From Vagococcus hydrophili (GTDB taxonomy: Bacteria > Bacillota > Bacilli > Lactobacillales > Vagococcaceae): a DNA stretch of 64,000 nt. Under the pieces are notes generated by a model. That model ran no database searches. It had not been told where the DNA came from and was given only the letters and a program-made list of their open reading frames with translations. A program made the position numbers and the translations under genes. The number at the start of each line of letters is the position of its first letter. The stretch's first letter is position 1. Of the stretch, positions 46,592-54,720 are shown piece after piece. Location of the stretch: assembly GCF_011304195.1 (NCBI RefSeq), contig NZ_CP049887.1, positions 558,001 to 622,000 on the forward strand, given 5' to 3'.

Positions 46592-46861
46592 ATGGATTTA
46601 CAAAAACAGTTTGAAAATTTAATAAATGAATCAGTCGATAAACGTGTAGCTGATATTGAAGCTAAGATAGTAAAACCTTGGGTTCTAATGCGAGACATTA
46701 GTGGAAATTTAGAAAAAGAAGCTCGTTGGATAACCAAACATTTTTGTACTACACATTTTATAAATTTAGGATTAGTAAAAAAAATTGGTGGAGAATGGCA
46801 TTTTTTAAATCCCGAGTTTTTGAATTATATTCATGATGTTTGGTGGAAAGAACAAAAATAA
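46592..46861 (+). CDS. Small phage-type protein, DUF771-like
   Basis: An 89-residue protein, the only gene in the left part of the element on the plus strand. The C-terminal half ('KPWVLMRDISGNLEKEARWI' ... 'GGEWHFLNPEFLNYIHDVWW') resembles DUF771-type phage proteins, which have a DNA-binding-like fold and are often found near integration or early regions. GAGGTGA precedes the ATG. Opposite orientation and end location suggest an accessory or cargo gene with its own promoter. Assignment is tentative. Confidence 0.5.
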   Translation: MDLQKQFENLINESVDKRVADIEAKIVKPWVLMRDISGNLEKEARWITKHFCTTHFINLGLVKKIGGEWHFLNPEFLNYIHDVWWKEQK

Positions 46862-46926
46862 ACTATATTTATAGCTGTTAATTACATTTTTTTAATCAAA
46901 AAACTTTTTATAAATAGATATTTTAT

Positions 46927-49236
46927 CTACACTGGTACTCCTCCTGCATCAATAATCGCTTGTTTAGCTGCCTTTGCCATTTGTCTGTTGGCTCTGTCTA
47001 AATCGGATGGATTATTAGCATCTACTTTGGCGATGTGGATGTGAACTTCAGTTTTTCCATTTCCAATATGTCCTTTTCCACTAAATCCCTCTTTTTTCTC
47101 TCTATCAGATAGTGGAGTAACTGTTGTTTTACCATTTTTATTTGATAATAGCTCCGGCCCAGCTTCACCTACGATTGCTTGTCCATTCAATAGATGTCCA
47201 CCTTCAGCAAGATATGGTATTTCACTAATATTAATACCTTTTCCACCCATTTTTGGAACCCAATCAGGCATCTTAATTTTATTAAGACCGCCAATTACAC
47301 CATTAATCAAAGAGATAATAAGATTTAAAGGCGCTTTTGCTAAAGCTACTAAGCCATCAAATACACCACCAAATATTTTTTGTACTCCTTCCCAAGCTTG
47401 CGACCAATTCCCTGTAAATACTCCAGAAATAAAATCAATCAAACCATCAAATATTTTCATGCCGGCATCCACAAAACTGCCTAACACAACGAGAACTCCA
47501 TCAAACACACCACCTAAGTAACCAGATATGTAATTACACACTTGAACTATTACATCGCTAATCCCTTTAAAGAACGCATTAACACCATCATGAAACCATT
47601 CAACATTATTATAGGCCCACACTAAACCAGTTATAAATGCCGCAATAGCTGCTGCAATTAATACAAAAGGATTAGCTGCTAAAAAGGTTGTCAACGCACT
47701 CCAAACACTCATTAAAGCATTAACTCCTGTCACTATTTTAGAAATAGACCCCATAAAAGAACCTAAAATAACTAGCAATGGACCTATTGCTGCTATAACA
47801 ATACCAATCCACACGATCATTTGTTTATTTTCATCTGACAAACTTCTAAACCAGTCTGTTACCGATTTTACTGATTTGCTGACCGTTTCAAAAATAGGTA
47901 ACAATGTAATTTGAATTTGTTCTCCTAATTCTCCCATCCCTTCCTTTAATTGATTTTGTGCTATTTTTGCTTTATCAATAGGATCTTGTATCTCTTCAAA
48001 TGTTTTATCCACTGTCCCAGCTGCATCTTTTGCCGCGTTTGCTAAACCATCCATGGAAAGAGATCCACCGTCTATTGCTTCAATCATTTTAGGCGCAGAC
48101 TTAGAACCAAATACCTCACTAGCAATTCTCAATTTCTCTTGTTCAGTAGTAGCTCCTTGTATTGCTGAAATTGTACCTCCTAAACCTTCCTGCATAGTTT
48201 TATTGTCCTTAGCATAATTAACATTAGCTTTAGCTAAATAACCAATAGCACCCGCTGAGTCAATACCCGCTTTCTCCATTTGACCAATTAAAGTAGTTGA
48301 TTCTGCAAACCCAAGACCCATATTTTTAAGCTGTGGTGCTCCTGAATTAACTGCCTCAAATAACTTATCCACACCAACACCAGTGTCTTGACTCGTTTTA
48401 GAGACTACATCCAAAACCATTGGTAGGTCATCCATTGATAATCTAAATAGATCCATAGATTTCTTGGCATTAATAGTTGAATCTGACACTTCTGAACCAT
48501 TTATTTCTGAAAATTTAAGCATACTTTCAGTTGTTCCTTCAAGCTCTTTACCCATCAACCCAAATTGAGTATTAACCTCACCTATACCACTAGAAATATC
48601 ACTCATTTCAGCTGGTATATTATCAATCACATTTTTAAAGCTGTCTTGTAATGACTCTAACTGACTTCCCGTAGCTCCAGTTGCTGTAGTGATACCATCT
48701 AAGGAATCATCTAGCTCTGTAAATGATGATAAAGCTGCTGCTCCAATACCCAGGATAGGCGCTGTTAATCCTAATGACATCCTTTTTCCAACGTCTTTTA
48801 CTTTAGTTCCAGCTTCTTCAATTTTTTGTATCTTTTTAGCTGTATCTATAGAGATATTCCCTTGCTCTTTTAATGCTTCATTTGTTTCTTCTAAAGCGTC
48901 TCTTAGTTTATTTTCTCCAGTTTCAGATTCTAATAATTTTTTGTATAATTTTTGAGACTCATTAGAATATTCACCAGTTTCTTTAGCTGCTTTTTCATAT
49001 TGCTCTCTTAATAATTTTGTTCTATTTTCGGCAAGTGACAACTGCTTTTCTAATTTTTGTTTGGTTGCTGTTAACTTCTCTGTTGCAGTAGCATCCTTAT
49101 CCATTGCTGAAGTATGATTTTTGTATTCAGTTGCTGCTAGATTTATTTCTTTGTTTATTTCTTTAACTGTTTTTGAATAGGAAACCTCTCCACTTGTTTT
49201 GAACCTTAATACTACATCAGATTCTTTTGTTGACAC
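46927..49236 (-). CDS. Phage tail tape measure protein (TP901 family)
   Basis: A 769-residue protein. An N-terminal coiled coil (about 20-145) is followed by the TP901 tape-measure core ('FTELDDSLDGITTATGATGS', to about 440), hydrophobic segments at about 470-600, and a C-terminal 'AIVGEAGPELL' block typical of tape measure proteins. These fix phage tail length and help genome ejection. I chose GTG at 49236 (GGAGGG six bases upstream) over an in-frame start at 49275. No other tail gene is present around it, which is odd. Confidence 0.88.
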   Translation of the reverse strand: MSTKESDVVLRFKTSGEVSYSKTVKEINKEINLAATEYKNHTSAMDKDATATEKLTATKQKLEKQLSLAENRTKLLREQYEKAAKETGEYSNESQKLYKKLLESETGENKLRDALEETNEALKEQGNISIDTAKKIQKIEEAGTKVKDVGKRMSLGLTAPILGIGAAALSSFTELDDSLDGITTATGATGSQLESLQDSFKNVIDNIPAEMSDISSGIGEVNTQFGLMGKELEGTTESMLKFSEINGSEVSDSTINAKKSMDLFRLSMDDLPMVLDVVSKTSQDTGVGVDKLFEAVNSGAPQLKNMGLGFAESTTLIGQMEKAGIDSAGAIGYLAKANVNYAKDNKTMQEGLGGTISAIQGATTEQEKLRIASEVFGSKSAPKMIEAIDGGSLSMDGLANAAKDAAGTVDKTFEEIQDPIDKAKIAQNQLKEGMGELGEQIQITLLPIFETVSKSVKSVTDWFRSLSDENKQMIVWIGIVIAAIGPLLVILGSFMGSISKIVTGVNALMSVWSALTTFLAANPFVLIAAAIAAFITGLVWAYNNVEWFHDGVNAFFKGISDVIVQVCNYISGYLGGVFDGVLVVLGSFVDAGMKIFDGLIDFISGVFTGNWSQAWEGVQKIFGGVFDGLVALAKAPLNLIISLINGVIGGLNKIKMPDWVPKMGGKGINISEIPYLAEGGHLLNGQAIVGEAGPELLSNKNGKTTVTPLSDREKKEGFSGKGHIGNGKTEVHIHIAKVDANNPSDLDRANRQMAKAAKQAIIDAGGVPV

Positions 49237-49237
49237 A

Positions 49238-49393
49238 TTATTCCCTCCTCGTTGATATGTGATACGCTTTACCACATATATTCTTAATATTTACTGAATG
49301 ATATTTATTTGCTTTAAAAGGTTTCTTAATTTTAATTCTTGCACCTTTTTTACTTGTACAAAATTTGACACATTTTACATACTTAGATTTCAT
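49238..49393 (-). CDS. Possible small basic protein before the tape measure gene
   Basis: A 51-residue open frame (ATG at 49393, stop at 49238-49240) whose stop codon is one base from the GTG of the tape measure gene. It is very basic, with Cys residues in 'KYVKCVKFCTSKKG'. No clear ribosome site lies upstream. It could be real and coupled, or a remnant of a lost structural gene. I recognise no family. Confidence 0.3.
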   Translation of the reverse strand: MKSKYVKCVKFCTSKKGARIKIKKPFKANKYHSVNIKNICGKAYHISTRRE

Positions 49394-49692
49394 CTATAAA
49401 CCATTGAAACAACCCACTTCACACACCTCTAAAGACAATTAAATCAAAGCAACTAAAACAAATATGAATTTACTTATTTTTTTACATTTTAAATTTTTGA
49501 TTCATCTTTAAAATCCTTTGAAATCAATAATTCCTTACTTGTTTTACGATGCTCTGAATGTTTTTAAACCGATTCATCCCCCCTTTCTTTTTTAAAATGC
49601 TCTAGAGGTGTCTGAAGAGGTCCCCTTCCCTATCCCCAAAGCTATCAACTTTAGAAAAATAGGTAGGGGGGCTTTATCAGAACTAGGTGCTA
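49394..49692. other. Gene-free stretch between tape measure and capsid genes
   Basis: About 300 bp with only very short frames, including a 17-codon frame behind a GGGGGG run (near 49582). In tailed phages this interval normally holds head-tail connector and tail tube genes. It looks like the scar of a deletion, or a spacer in a rearranged satellite. No repeat or RNA gene is evident. Confidence 0.4.
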
Positions 49693-50820
49693 CTACTTGA
49701 GTCCATCAATATCAAGTTTAAACGCTGCCGTTTCAAATGGACCAAAGATTAACTTGCCATCACTGATTTGATACACTGAAACACCAATTTTATTTTCATC
49801 TGCATATTTTTCGTTTAATCTTTGGATTTCTAAATTTGATAATACATCTTGTATAAAGAAATAATTAAAGTTTCCAAAATACATAACTGGTAATGATGGA
49901 ACATCACTGTCTACTTCATCAGATACCTCAACTGGATAATTAAGCAATGTGAAATCAAAGTCATCATTTCCATTTTCTTTTAAAATTGGATTTCCATCCT
50001 CACTTAAAAGAGATTCTAATTTTGTTTGAGCAGCTCTATTAATTAACCAGGTAGCACCTTTCCTCATAGCTGTTGGTAGCGAGTTTTTTGCTCCTACTAG
50101 ATATTTATAAAAACTATCGGATAGTGTTCGAGGTATATATCGAACTGCCTTATTGTTTAACGAATACGGATTATCGTTTGAATGAATAAACCACTCTACT
50201 TCTTTTCTTACAATTGCTTTTCCTATTTCCTCAATAAGTATTTTTTCAATATCAAATTCTGATTTGTTTTCTAATTTTTTTGTAAATTTAACTAAGCAAT
50301 CAAATTCTATAGGTTCTAACCACACGACTTCAACTTCAGTGTCTGTTTCTGGAATCTTATTATTTTCATCACGTTCACTTTTTACAATATTAGCCTCTGC
50401 TTTTCTTACTATCATTGGTATTCCTTTTTTTCCTTTTTGAGTATATACCTGTCCTAACTTACGCATCGGATTGACTTCTTGAACATACGATATAATTTTA
50501 TGTGACATTTTTTTAGAGATTAGGGCTTTCCCTCCATTGACAACAATGCCTAAACTTCTCATTTCTTCAGTAGTCATATTACCTGTTAAATAATTTGCTA
50601 AACCTCTTGCCTCTGATTTTTTATTACTTATCGGTTTTTTTTTTACTTTTTTTCTTTCTACTTTTTTCGTTGTTTCTTTTGCCTTATTAATCTTATTAAT
50701 AATTTGCTTACGTTTAATATCTACTCCTACTTGAGATTTTTCTTTATGAGCTTTTGCTCTTGATGCTGTTCTAAATTCATTTGCTCTTCTTGTTCCTAGT
50801 AATTGCTCAATTGTTGCCAT
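49693..50820 (-). CDS. HK97-fold phage major capsid protein
   Basis: A 375-residue capsid protein. Residues about 105-375 follow the HK97 major capsid pattern: an E-loop/P-domain start ('MRKLGQVYTQKGKKGIPMIV'), 'KFTKKLENKSEFDIEKILIE', a spine-helix region, 'ATWLINRAAQTKLESLL' and a C-terminal 'FGNFNYFFIQDV' block. The N-terminal 95 residues are unusually Lys/Arg-rich rather than the usual delta scaffold. It follows the coiled-coil gene by 2 bp. No protease, portal or terminase gene is near. Confidence 0.85.
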   Translation of the reverse strand: MATIEQLLGTRRANEFRTASRAKAHKEKSQVGVDIKRKQIINKINKAKETTKKVERKKVKKKPISNKKSEARGLANYLTGNMTTEEMRSLGIVVNGGKALISKKMSHKIISYVQEVNPMRKLGQVYTQKGKKGIPMIVRKAEANIVKSERDENNKIPETDTEVEVVWLEPIEFDCLVKFTKKLENKSEFDIEKILIEEIGKAIVRKEVEWFIHSNDNPYSLNNKAVRYIPRTLSDSFYKYLVGAKNSLPTAMRKGATWLINRAAQTKLESLLSEDGNPILKENGNDDFDFTLLNYPVEVSDEVDSDVPSLPVMYFGNFNYFFIQDVLSNLEIQRLNEKYADENKIGVSVYQISDGKLIFGPFETAAFKLDIDGLK

Positions 50821-50822
50821 TC

Positions 50823-51422
50823 TTATATACCGTCCTTTTTACTTAATTTAATGTTTTCTGATATTGTTCTGATTCCAACGCGATCTCGGTTAACTCTTTC
50901 TCCTAAATTATTCCAATATGAGCCATCACGATACGTTACATCATCGTTGAATATTTTTTCTAGATAATTATTTGATGACGTTATTTCTTGATTAATTTGT
51001 TGAATTGATTGACTATATTCTTCTGCTTTTCCAATATATTGATTATAAAAATACTCTGCTTCTTCTTTAATTTTTTTAAGCATATTTTCTTTTTCCGACT
51101 TATATTTTTTCATTTCAATAAGTACTGGATCTAAAGAGATTTCTTTCTTGATAGAGGATTTTTCTAAAAGTAACTCCTTCTCTTTAATCAACTTCAATTT
51201 CATTCTTAATTGAGTTAGTTCTTCTTCAATACTTTCGGTTGTTCTCTGTTTACTAAATAATTTTTTTGGTTTTAATACGCTTAATATACTACTTTCATGC
51301 TCCTTACTTAATTTATCAATTTTAATTAATAGCTCATTTTCCTCCTTTCTACACTCATTTAAAAATGTAGCTTTCCTTTTTTCTATTTCTTTAATTTCAT
51401 TGATTGTTTGCAAATTTAACAT
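50823..51422 (-). CDS. Coiled-coil protein of unknown function before capsid gene
   Basis: A 199-residue protein, largely Glu/Lys-rich coiled coil (about 5-55, 65-100 and 105-160), with a Trp-containing C-terminal part ('GSYWNNLGERVNRDRVG'). I do not recognise a family. Its place directly before the major capsid gene is where phage scaffold or protease genes usually lie, so a capsid assembly or size-determining role is possible. AAGGAT precedes the ATG. Confidence 0.6.
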   Translation of the reverse strand: MLNLQTINEIKEIEKRKATFLNECRKEENELLIKIDKLSKEHESSILSVLKPKKLFSKQRTTESIEEELTQLRMKLKLIKEKELLLEKSSIKKEISLDPVLIEMKKYKSEKENMLKKIKEEAEYFYNQYIGKAEEYSQSIQQINQEITSSNNYLEKIFNDDVTYRDGSYWNNLGERVNRDRVGIRTISENIKLSKKDGI

Positions 51423-51442
51423 TTTTATCCTTCTTTCATTTT

Positions 51443-51724
51443 TTATAATGTATGTTCAGTTATAGATATATTTAAATAATTTGAAAAAATACGTTCAATT
51501 GTTCCGTCATTTTTTAGAATGTTAACTACATTAGGTTCTTTAGAATCATGATAAATACTTTTCACATCCATATTTTTTTGAATTGTGACGTGAACTAAAC
51601 CATTAAAATATGTTACTTTTTTTATATCAGTTTTAACTGTGGTTGGTTTTAACTCTTCATCTTTTATAATGAATCTACTATCTGAAGGATTATTTGGTGC
51701 TTTGTATTTTCTAGTTCCTCGCAT
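51443..51724 (-). CDS. Hypothetical protein of the satellite structural block
   Basis: A 93-residue protein with a basic start ('MRGTRKYKAPNN') and a predicted beta-rich body. No family recognised. GGAGAG lies upstream of the ATG. It is the first gene of the coiled-coil-capsid set and directly follows one copy (51742-51841) of the 100-bp repeat that flanks the second recombinase. Expression of this set might therefore depend on sequences in that repeat. Confidence 0.55.
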   Translation of the reverse strand: MRGTRKYKAPNNPSDSRFIIKDEELKPTTVKTDIKKVTYFNGLVHVTIQKNMDVKSIYHDSKEPNVVNILKNDGTIERIFSNYLNISITEHTL

Positions 51725-51741
51725 AAAATCACTCTCCGACT

Positions 51742-51841
51742 ACTTGCGAATATATATCATAATCACAAATGCTTTTTTATCTTTGTAACCATTGATACTA
51801 CTACTCTTACATCACTTTTTTACTAACCAATAGTTTTGCTA
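51742..51841. repeat. Left copy of recombinase-flanking direct repeat
   Basis: It begins with a 27-bp core matching 52683-52709 except for three bases, all in the central 7 bp. Further matches at equal spacing are ATCTxTG..CC.TTGATAC (51779-51798) and AATAGTTTTG (51829-51838). The core has inverted 11-bp arms (ACTTGCGAATA and TAATCACAAaT) around a 7-bp spacer, like a tyrosine recombinase crossover site. Confidence 0.75.
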
Positions 51842-51854
51842 TTTTTAATTCACT

Positions 51855-52664
51855 TTATTTATTCTTTATCCCCCTAAATGTTTTAGCCAATTCTTCCTTA
51901 GACATTTTTGTATAAATAGTTGTTGTCTTAATGTCTGAATGACCTAACATCTGTTGTAATGCTGTTGAATCACCTCCGTCTGCTATAAATTTCTTAGCAA
52001 AATAATGGCGTAATGAATGGGGATAAACTCTTGATAGCTTAACTTTTGCTTTTCCTGCAGTTGCTTTTAATTCTTGCCGATAATAAGATTGTGTTTTATT
52101 AAAAATTATTTGAGTGTTTTCCATATTATTTGAGTAACTTCTCAATTTCTTTTTAAGAAATGAAGGAATATCTATTATTCTTATTTTCCCTTTGTTCCTT
52201 ACTTCGATAATGGCAGAATAGAGATCATCTTTTTTTAAAGCGCAAACCTCACTTATTCTTAGTCCAGTATTGGCAATTGTTAAGATAAACAACGTCATTT
52301 CCTTATCCGAATACTTCAACAAGCGCTCAAAATCCTCTTGTGTGATACTCTCCCTATGTGTCGTTGTTTGTTCCTTGAACAATTTCAGTTTTAAATCTGA
52401 GCGTTCTACCCAATTTAAGTAAATGTTAATGGCCGTAATCTTTTGATTGCACGTACTTGTTTTATATTTTTTACCTGGTGCATACGTGTCCTCTTTAAGA
52501 TGCTGCTTAAAACGAATCAAATCCTCTTTTGTCACTTGATCAACATAATTGTTTTGTAAAAAGTCATCCAATTGGCTAAGTGTCATCATATAATTTTTAA
52601 TGGTATTTGCTGCAATCTCATTTTCTATGCAGTAAAGTTTGTAATCATTAAGCCTTACAAACAT
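51855..52664 (-). CDS. Second tyrosine recombinase (XerC/D-like)
   Basis: A 269-residue recombinase with an N-terminal SAM-like core-binding domain (about 1-90) and a catalytic domain. Active-site residues are visible: Arg in 'NTGLRISEVCAL', Lys in the beta-hairpin, 'HSLRHYFAKK' with His and Arg, His in 'LGHSDIKTT', and the Tyr nucleophile in 'TIYTKM'. It has no arm-binding domain, unlike the integrase at 58260. The gene lies between two direct repeats with recombination-site character. It is preceded by a GGGGGA site. It may excise or move its own cassette. Confidence 0.85.
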   Translation of the reverse strand: MFVRLNDYKLYCIENEIAANTIKNYMMTLSQLDDFLQNNYVDQVTKEDLIRFKQHLKEDTYAPGKKYKTSTCNQKITAINIYLNWVERSDLKLKLFKEQTTTHRESITQEDFERLLKYSDKEMTLFILTIANTGLRISEVCALKKDDLYSAIIEVRNKGKIRIIDIPSFLKKKLRSYSNNMENTQIIFNKTQSYYRQELKATAGKAKVKLSRVYPHSLRHYFAKKFIADGGDSTALQQMLGHSDIKTTTIYTKMSKEELAKTFRGIKNK

Positions 52665-52682
52665 ATTTATCCCCCTTTTTCC

Positions 52683-52781
52683 ACTTGCGAATACATCGCA
52701 TAATCACAAGTAAAATAAAATCTCTGCTCCCCTTGATACATATAGTTTTATAAGACATTTAAAAAAATAATAGTTTTGACT
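52683..52781. repeat. Right copy of recombinase-flanking direct repeat
   Basis: ACTTGCGAATA-CATCGCA-TAATCACAAGT forms an almost symmetric site, 18 bp upstream of the recombinase start codon. The repeat continues with ATCTCTG..CCCCTTGATAC (52720-52739) and AATAGTTTTG (52769-52778), matching the left copy at a fixed distance of 940-941 bp. Confidence 0.75.
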
Positions 52782-52797
52782 AATTTTTTTCTACGTT

Positions 52798-53352
52798 TTA
52801 CCAATTTCGGTCTAATAATCTTCTTTCAAATCCGCAATTTTCTAGACTCTCAACTATTGCTCTTTCTGCTTTGTTGTCAGCATTAAACGTGTAAGCTTCG
52901 TCAAAAGAGGGACTTAAAACTAAGTCCGTATGAGAAAAACTAAACTTAGCAGTGCTTTCACTTCCAAATCCTTTAACATAATATCCTTTTAGTTCCATAT
53001 AGATATATTGTTCGTTGTTCTTAATAGCTTGGCTGACTTCATCCATAATGGCTTCTAATCGCTTAATAGCACGATTTTTATTTTCTCTAAACTCTTCTAA
53101 ACTAACGTTACCCTTACTAGCTGCTACTTCATCTTTTACCGGAATTACACTAAGATAAATCCCCCTAGCTTTATCAAATTTAGAATAAACAGTTGAATCA
53201 TAATACTTTTCTTTTAGTGCTTGCCTGTCATCTGCACTTAACTTGTTTAATGAATTAAACAATAATTTACCTGTTTTTCTTTCATGATCGTTTAGCACAT
53301 TAATATTCTGTTCTAACATCTTCCAATGTCGCAAAAAGAAATCTGATTTCAT
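52798..53352 (-). CDS. Hypothetical satellite protein
   Basis: A 184-residue soluble protein. The N-terminal half is helical with 'LNKLSADDRQALKEKYYDS', somewhat like sigma-type or ArpU-type regulators. The C-terminal half reads as mixed strand ('QYIYMELKGYYVKGFG'). AGGAGGGAG precedes the ATG, and it is 11 bp from the next gene. I do not recognise a family; a late regulator is one possibility. Confidence 0.55.
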   Translation of the reverse strand: MKSDFFLRHWKMLEQNINVLNDHERKTGKLLFNSLNKLSADDRQALKEKYYDSTVYSKFDKARGIYLSVIPVKDEVAASKGNVSLEEFRENKNRAIKRLEAIMDEVSQAIKNNEQYIYMELKGYYVKGFGSESTAKFSFSHTDLVLSPSFDEAYTFNADNKAERAIVESLENCGFERRLLDRNW

Positions 53353-53363
53353 TTTTCTCCCTC

Positions 53364-53861
53364 CTAGATAGCAAAGTAATCACACAAGTTTTCCAAGTTC
53401 TCATTAAAATCTTCTGTTATTTCTACATAAGAATTCACTTGTTCTGGTTCAATTCCTTCTCTCAAACAAATCATGGCTTCAATTTCATATATTTCTTCCA
53501 GTGTTTTGTGATACATTTTTTTGGTTAATTTGTTGGTTTCTCCTAACCTAAAAATGCTCAGTAATTTATCACACTCTTTTTGAGGTAATTCAGTAAGGTA
53601 CCTAACAAAGTATTTTAATCTCAGTTCATTTCTCTCTATTCGCTGATCAATATATTCAATGCCTTTTAATAGACTAGGTACCTTCGTATCTTGCCTAAAT
53701 CCTCTTGATATTACCCCTAGTTCTGTATATTCCAACCTAGTCAACATTGTTTGAGAGTAAAACCATGAGCTCAAATCTTTTTTTGACTGTTCAAGTTGTT
53801 TATTCAATTCATCTAGATGAAAATATTTTTCAATCTCATTGAGCTCATCAAAATCAAACAT
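53364..53861 (-). CDS. Hypothetical phage-type protein, possible late regulator
   Basis: A 165-residue, highly charged helical protein. The arrangement 'YIDQRIERNELRLKYFVRYL' then a downstream helical segment recalls DUF1492/ArpU/RinA-type phage regulators that drive late genes, but the match is weak. It lies 15 bp after the DnaC-like gene with GAGGGAG before its ATG. It could equally be a packaging-related small protein. Confidence 0.5.
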   Translation of the reverse strand: MFDFDELNEIEKYFHLDELNKQLEQSKKDLSSWFYSQTMLTRLEYTELGVISRGFRQDTKVPSLLKGIEYIDQRIERNELRLKYFVRYLTELPQKECDKLLSIFRLGETNKLTKKMYHKTLEEIYEIEAMICLREGIEPEQVNSYVEITEDFNENLENLCDYFAI

Positions 53862-53876
53862 GGCTTTACTCCCTCT

Positions 53877-54710
53877 TTATTGTTTTAATTTATACGCTAT
53901 TTCTCGTTTGTCACTTATCTCATTGAAATCCATGTAAATGACATTTGTTTTTATCCTTGAAATAATACGTTCATCCATAAGACGGCTTAATTGCTCGATA
54001 GTGAGGTTACTTGTAAATAAGGTGGATTTCCCTTCCCTAGCGTTTAAAATGTTATAGAGCGTGTTTATAGTGAAATCTGACGCCTGTTTAGTTGTGTTCA
54101 TAGATAACTCTGCACCGATGTCATCTAAGCCTAATATATCGGTATCACTTAGTAGCTTCATGTAATAAGCTTCGCCTTTTAATTCTCTTGGATCATTGAA
54201 AGACTTTTTAATGTTACCTAGTAACTTAGGAACTGAGACGAACAAACAACGCTTTTCAGTGCTTATTTCGTTAATATTTTTTAAGATACCCACTAGTAAA
54301 TGGCTCTTGCCTGTTCCTGCACTGCCATACATAAACACATTCCGATTGTCCTCTATGACTTCTCTAGGCGTGGTGTTAGCTTTCTTTTTGATATGGCTTT
54401 CTTCATCATTTTTGTTTATGTAATCTCTTATGCCTTTATCCAAGATTGCCCGATTATGAACGATACTATTTTGATAAAAGAACAACCTTCTGCCCTCAGC
54501 CGTATTGTCAAAATGTTCTCGTGTCTTTTCGTAAGCAAACTCTTGATTATTCTTTTCTAATTTGCAGCGTGGACAGATAATTTCTCCCTTAAAATGAATC
54601 ATATTTAATTTTTCATGACCTGGCACATCACAATGCTCTGGCAACTCAATATAACCTGTTCTTTCAATTTGAGAATCTGGTATTTTTAGTTCTCCCATTT
54701 TTAAAACCAT
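53877..54710 (-). CDS. DnaC/DnaI-like helicase loader ATPase
   Basis: A 277-residue AAA protein that would load the replicative helicase at the element's origin. An N-terminal zinc-finger-like part ('CDVPGHEKL' ... 'CPRCKLEK') is followed by Walker A 'YGSAGTGKSHLL' near 127-138, Walker B 'ILGLDDIGAE' and sensor 1 'TLFTSNLT'. It partners with the DnaD-like initiator encoded 10 bp upstream. GAGGG lies five bases before the ATG. Confidence 0.88.
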   Translation of the reverse strand: MVLKMGELKIPDSQIERTGYIELPEHCDVPGHEKLNMIHFKGEIICPRCKLEKNNQEFAYEKTREHFDNTAEGRRLFFYQNSIVHNRAILDKGIRDYINKNDEESHIKKKANTTPREVIEDNRNVFMYGSAGTGKSHLLVGILKNINEISTEKRCLFVSVPKLLGNIKKSFNDPRELKGEAYYMKLLSDTDILGLDDIGAELSMNTTKQASDFTINTLYNILNAREGKSTLFTSNLTIEQLSRLMDERIISRIKTNVIYMDFNEISDKREIAYKLKQ

Positions 54711-54720
54711 CTAATCCCTC

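Noticed and set aside
54196-54560. Two plus-strand frames of 75 and 86 codons within the DnaC-like gene
   Set aside because: Both overlap each other and the intact ATPase gene on the opposite strand; no promoter or ribosome site.
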